A stretch of 64,000 nt of DNA from RDYJ01 sp034931405 (GTDB lineage Bacteria > Cyanobacteriota > Cyanobacteriia > Cyanobacteriales > Nostocaceae), in assembly GCF_034931405.1 (NCBI RefSeq), contig NZ_JAYGHA010000029.1:11501-75500 (forward strand), written 5' to 3'. Shown piece by piece: positions 60,510 through 64,000 of the stretch. Made by a program: the position numbers and the translations under genes. Under the pieces are notes generated by a model. It worked only from the letters and a program-made list of their open reading frames with translations. It was not told where the DNA came from and did not search any database. Positions within the stretch are counted from its first letter, which is position 1; the number at the start of each line of letters is the position of its first letter.

Positions 60510-60927
60510 NNNNNNNNNNNNNNNNNNNNNNNNNNNNNNNNNNNNNNNNNNNNNNNNNNNNNNNNNNNNNNNNNNNNNNNNNNNNNNNNNNNNNNNNNNN
60601 NNNNNNNNNNNNNNNNNNNNNNNNNNNNNNNNNNNNNNNNNNNNNNNNNNNNNNNNNNNNNNNNNNNNNNNNNNNNNNNNNNNNNNNNNNNNNNNNNNNN
60701 NNNNNNNNNNNNNNNNNNNNNNNNNNNNNNNNNNNNNNNNNNNNNNNNNNNNNNNNNNNNNNNNNNNNNNNNNNNNNNNNNNNNNNNNNNNNNNNNNNNN
60801 NNNNNNNNNNNNNNNNNNNNNNNNNNNNNNNNNNNNNNNNNNNNNNNNNNNNNNNNNNNNNNNNNNNNNNNNNNNNNNNNNNNNNNNNNNNNNNNNNNNN
60901 NNNNNNNNNNNNNNNNNNNNNNNNNNN
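60510..60927. other. Assembly gap (run of N)
   Basis: 418 undetermined bases directly after the PEP-utilising gene. The segment beyond it ends with a copy of that gene's 3' end (61546-61608), so the gap may be repetitive. Confidence 0.99.
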
Positions 60928-61029
60928 ATGAAAGATTTCTACAAATGAATACTTACGGGAAAATGAGAAATTTTGGGATAAGTTATATAATTAAAATATT
61001 ATTGCAGATAAAGATAAAATTATCTAAAT

Positions 61030-61494
61030 ATGGATCAATCTCAATCTTCTTTGTATTATCAAGACTTCTATTGTTGGACACAACAACAAGCCAAAGCTTT
61101 AGAAGAAAGGCTAGTTTTAGAATTAGACTGGCAACATTTACAAGAGGAAATTCAAGCGTTGGGAAGGCAGGAATATCGAGAATTAGCAAGTCGTTTGAGT
61201 GTATTATTAGGTCATCTCTTAAAATGGGAATATCAACCGGAAAACCGTTCTCGCAGTTGGTTTTTAACAATTAGAGAACAACGTCGCGCTATTCACCGAC
61301 ATCTGCGACAAAACCCTAGTTTAAAATCTCGCATCGAAGAAGCTATGTTAGATGGTTTTGAAGCAGGAGTTGATTTAGCTTTACGGGAAACTAATTTACC
61401 ATTAAGAACTTTTCCCGAAAATTGTCCTTATTTATTTGATGATATTATTGCTGATGATTTTTTGTGTGATACCCATCAAGACTGGGAAGGATAA
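61030..61494 (+). CDS. DUF29 family protein
   Basis: DUF29 protein of 154 residues. SSLYYQDFYCWTQQQAKALE and LDWQHLQEEIQALGRQEYRE, then LSVLLGHLLKWEYQPENRSR and FPENCPYLFDDIIADDFL are the family pattern. Clearly distinct from the other member at 22629-23060. It lies between the N gap and a duplicate of the PEP-gene tail, so it probably arrived as an insertion. Confidence 0.9.
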   Translation: MDQSQSSLYYQDFYCWTQQQAKALEERLVLELDWQHLQEEIQALGRQEYRELASRLSVLLGHLLKWEYQPENRSRSWFLTIREQRRAIHRHLRQNPSLKSRIEEAMLDGFEAGVDLALRETNLPLRTFPENCPYLFDDIIADDFLCDTHQDWEG

Positions 61495-61545
61495 TTATTG
61501 AAGGTGCAGAGTTATCAGTCACATTAGTAAGAGTATTTATCATGT

Positions 61546-61608
61546 GTCGCTCTTATTGAACAACTTTTGATTTTCGCAACAGCTAGGAAAATTTTGGGGA
61601 ATTCGTAA
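61546..61608 (+). pseudogene. Duplicated C-terminal tail of the PEP-utilising enzyme
   Basis: Encodes VALIEQLLIFATARKILGNS then TAA, matching the natural end at 60424-60488 (AEKRLVLAAARKILGNS). At DNA level 61571-61623 and 60451-60503 are 49 of 53 identical, including 14 bp past the stop. The copy has no start and is separated from the original by the N gap and the DUF29 gene. Confidence 0.85.
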
Positions 61609-61703
61609 TTATAGAAATTTTTAGATTATTAAATTAAATTTCGTGCCAAGGAAGAAATCAGTCAAGATAATTAAATAGAAACTTCGCAATACATAATATA
61701 TAA

Positions 61704-61732
61704 ATCCCCAGCTTCTTAGAGAAGTCGGGGAT
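61704..61732 (-). terminator. Stem-loop at the distal end of the CRISPR array
   Basis: atcccc-agcttct-taga-gaagtc-gggat hairpin (outer 6 bp and inner 5 bp stems). On the minus strand it lies just past the last repeat of the presumed transcript and is followed by ttatatatt, so it may end the CRISPR transcript. Such ccccgacttct palindromes also occur as dispersed repeats. Confidence 0.45.
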
Positions 61733-61745
61733 CTGAATTACTTGA

Positions 61746-63924
61746 GTTTCCATTAATTCCACTTCCTATAAAGGAAGCGACAGCTTTACTGGACAAGATC
61801 GAAAAGAATGAAGATACAATGCCCAGTTTCCATTAATTCCACTTCCTATAAAGGAAGCGACTTGAGACTGATTGGTTTAAAAGTTAGATCTGCTGTTCTT
61901 AGATGTTTCCATTAATTCCACTTCCTATAAAGGAAGCGACACAAATTGAATAACAAAGAAGATTGGGACTTATCAGATAACGTTTCCATTAATTCCACTT
62001 CCTATAAAGGAAGCGACTGTTAACAATGATTAAGTTGTATCGTGCGATGAATCAGGTTTCCATTAATTCCACTTCCTATAAAGGAAGCGACCATTCCAAG
62101 ATACCCTAATAGCATGGGGTACAAGAGAGTTTCCATTAATTCCACTTCCTATAAAGGAAGCGACTGAAACCGATCTTAAAGTGGTGTGGAAATAAATTAC
62201 AGTTTCCATTAATTCCACTTCCTATAAAGGAAGCGACTGCCAAGGCTACATAGCCAACGGCGATGCTCATGTAATGTTTCCATTAATTCCACTTCCTATA
62301 AAGGAAGCGACATAGGAAACTCATCGACAGTATCAAACACTCTCACCGATGTTGAAGTTTCCATTAATTCCACTTCCTATAAAGGAAGCGACAGCAGCAT
62401 TGGAATCCACAACATGGCTGGAGGAGATGGTTTCCATTAATTCCACTTCCTATAAAGGAAGCGACCTTGCTGTAGTCTCATCTGTTATGACTGCTGGATT
62501 TGGTGTTTCCATTAATTCCACTTCCTATAAAGGAAGCGACATTACCTAACGTTAATATTGAAACATCAAGTAATGTTAATTCATGTTTCCATTAATTCCA
62601 CTTCCTATAAAGGAAGCGACAATATTACGGAAGATTCTATGAAAATTTTCTGGACACGGCATCGTTTCCATTAATTCCACTTCCTATAAAGGAAGCGACC
62701 TGAACCAAAAAACTCAGAGTGGAACGTATCAATGAAAAAAGTTTCCATTAATTCCACTTCCTATAAAGGAAGCGACTTTGTCATACTAGGCTGGACTAAA
62801 TTCTATTACCTATAGGTTTCCATTAATTCCACTTCCTATAAAGGAAGCGACCAATCAAGCAAACCCTGAAGGAAGTTGAGGATGCACTCAAGGAAGGTTT
62901 CCATTAATTCCACTTCCTATAAAGGAAGCGACAACCCACGTTTCACCAAAAAGGGCATTACACCTTGTTTCCATTAATTCCACTTCCTATAAAGGAAGCG
63001 ACCAATTATTAGGGGTAATGCCGGAGGACTGCTGGCAGTTTCCATTAATTCCACTTCCTATAAAGGAAGCGACATCTATTTCAGTTTCAGTATATTTATC
63101 AGAGTATGCTGAAGTTTCCATTAATTCCACTTCCTATAAAGGAAGCGACTTCTTAAAACTAAAGCTTTGTTTGCTAAGTATGCACCTATATGTTTCCATT
63201 AATTCCACTTCCTATAAAGGAAGCGACTAACTGGCTCCACAAAGCTAACACTTCTGTACACTGATCAATCAGTTTCCATTAATTCCACTTCCTATAAAGG
63301 AAGCGACTAATAGAAAGGTCACTATCAGCATATTTAAAATTAATATGTTTCCATTAATTCCACTTCCTATAAAGGAAGCGACGCTCGCTTCCCTCTGTAG
63401 ACTCTTTCAACTTAACTTAATGGAGATTGTTTCCATTAATTCCACTTCCTATAAAGGAAGCGACAGCCTAAAGGGTTTGACTCCAGTAGAGATTATTAAC
63501 CAGTTTCCATTAATTCCACTTCCTATAAAGGAAGCGACAAAGAGAATGGATACTTCATGAAACAGGAGTGTTTGCTGTTTCCATTAATTCCACTTCCTAT
63601 AAAGGAAGCGACGAGTAATTTCACCACCACTCACAAGGTTGGCTAGTTTTGGAAGTTTCCATTAATTCCACTTCCTATAAAGGAAGCGACATATCAAGGT
63701 TTAGCATTGAACAAAATAACTGTACTTCATCTGTAGTTTCCATTAATTCCACTTCCTATAAAGGAAGCGACCTAGTAAAGTAGGGGCTTGCATCTTTCAA
63801 GGTGTAGATCCTAAGTTTCCATTAATTCCACTTCCTATAAAGGAAGCGACAACAAAGCCGCAGCTTTATTTACTTCTGAAAACTACAAGTTTCCATTAAT
63901 TCCACTTCCTATAAAGGAAGCGAC
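61746..63924 (-). CRISPR. CRISPR array, 29 repeats of 36 bp, 28 spacers
   Basis: Repeat length 36 bp; on the plus strand it begins gtttccattaattccact and ends aaggaagcgac, with a cttcc...ggaag stem. I counted 29 repeats (first 61746-61781, last 63889-63924) and see no base change between them. Spacers are 34 to 46 nt, unusually variable, as seen with type III and some I-D arrays. Orientation: read on the minus strand the repeat ends in attaatggaaac, giving an AUGGAAAC 5' handle like those of cyanobacterial crRNAs, so I place transcription leftwards. No cas gene is in the window. Short ORFs that cross repeats are artefacts. Confidence 0.97.
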
Positions 63925-64000
63925 TCCTCATAGTATAAACCCTTGCAGTGACTAATGTCTAGATGCCATTTGCGACGGGGTAGGAACTCAAGATCATGTG
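63925..64000 (-). promoter_or_regulatory. Presumed CRISPR leader (truncated by the window)
   Basis: 76 bp to the right of the last repeat are not repeat-like. On the minus strand they read ...gtcactgcaagggtttatac, then actatgagga before the first repeat. The gcaagggttt block is similar to leaders I recall from other cyanobacterial arrays. If orientation is right, this is the leader end and new spacers enter here. Promoter elements would lie beyond 64000. Confidence 0.5.

Noticed and set aside
60928..61029. Coding start in atgaaagatttctacaaatg after the gap
   Set aside because: Too short before stops to support a gene; it may be the tail of something in the gap.
62349..63560. Short open frames reading VSINSTSYKGSD or FPLIPLPIKEAT repeatedly
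   Set aside because: They are translations of the CRISPR repeat through spacers; no gene.

Overview
The window looks like part of the chromosome of a filamentous, probably heterocyst-forming cyanobacterium (Nostocales). The evidence is the photosynthetic and respiratory gene set (psb27, ndhD, ndhF, an RbcR-type LysR regulator, a DevH-like Crp regulator), frequent gcgatcgc (HIP1) octamers, heptameric short tandem repeats between genes, a remnant of an xisI-like gene, and AT-rich composition. The genus cannot be fixed from this sequence. One assembly gap of N lies at 60510-60927.

Layout. 1-5 kb (minus strand): an ATP-grasp enzyme and a DegT/DnrJ aminotransferase from a surface-sugar type cluster whose next gene, a methyltransferase, survives only as a C-terminal stub. 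Then a Uma2 gene between 34-bp direct repeats and a UPF0175/DUF3368 toxin-antitoxin pair. 5-10 kb: DUF4327, a second Uma2 gene, an FHA-Ser/Thr kinase overlapping a zinc-ribbon PP2C phosphatase, and an RluE-type pseudouridine synthase. 10-17 kb: membrane glycosyltransferases (one decayed), cofH, psb27 and a GHL10-type glycosidase. 17-28.2 kb: an accessory zone with RelE/RHH, DUF433/DUF5615 and HigBA modules, an Rpn/DUF4351 protein, a single-chain GmrSD-like restriction protein, DUF29, several orphans, and decayed antitoxin and xisI genes. ndhD (23.1-24.7 kb) and ndhF (28.7-30.8 kb) are separated by about 4 kb of this material. 31-40 kb: thioredoxin, NnrU-family protein, RbcR/PacR regulator, a kinase followed by a PstS-like protein, nitroreductase, a second PstS-like gene broken by a MITE, the DevH-like regulator and a DALR-domain protein. 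40-46.5 kb: IS200/IS605-like remnant, HAD phosphatase, exosortase substrate, polA, an alpha/beta hydrolase. 46.5-48 kb: another toxin-antitoxin cluster. 48-60.5 kb: phosphohexomutase, a PD-(D/E)XK nuclease, an unknown 450-residue protein, a propeller/transglutaminase protein, a pacL-type ATPase with its catalytic core deleted, recF, MgtC and a PEP-synthase-like protein. 61-64 kb: a DUF29 gene and a CRISPR array of 29 identical repeats with no cas genes in view.

Themes. Housekeeping genes (ndh, polA, recF, phosphohexomutase) are separated by a dense layer of toxin-antitoxin genes, small palindromic or MITE-like repeats and gene fragments. Several operons show clear decay: methyltransferase stub, glycosyltransferase with an internal stop, PstS-like pseudogene, pacL deletion, xisI, DUF433 and small-antitoxin remnants. 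Two Ser/Thr kinase modules stand out: FHA-kinase with PP2C, and kinase with a PstS-like binding protein. I see no tRNA or rRNA gene and no intact transposase. I did not find a clearly new multi-gene defence system. The best leads are the CRISPR array, the GmrSD-like gene beside toxin-antitoxin modules, the orphan membrane/coiled-coil protein in the ndhF-ndhD insertion, and the kinase/PstS-like pair.
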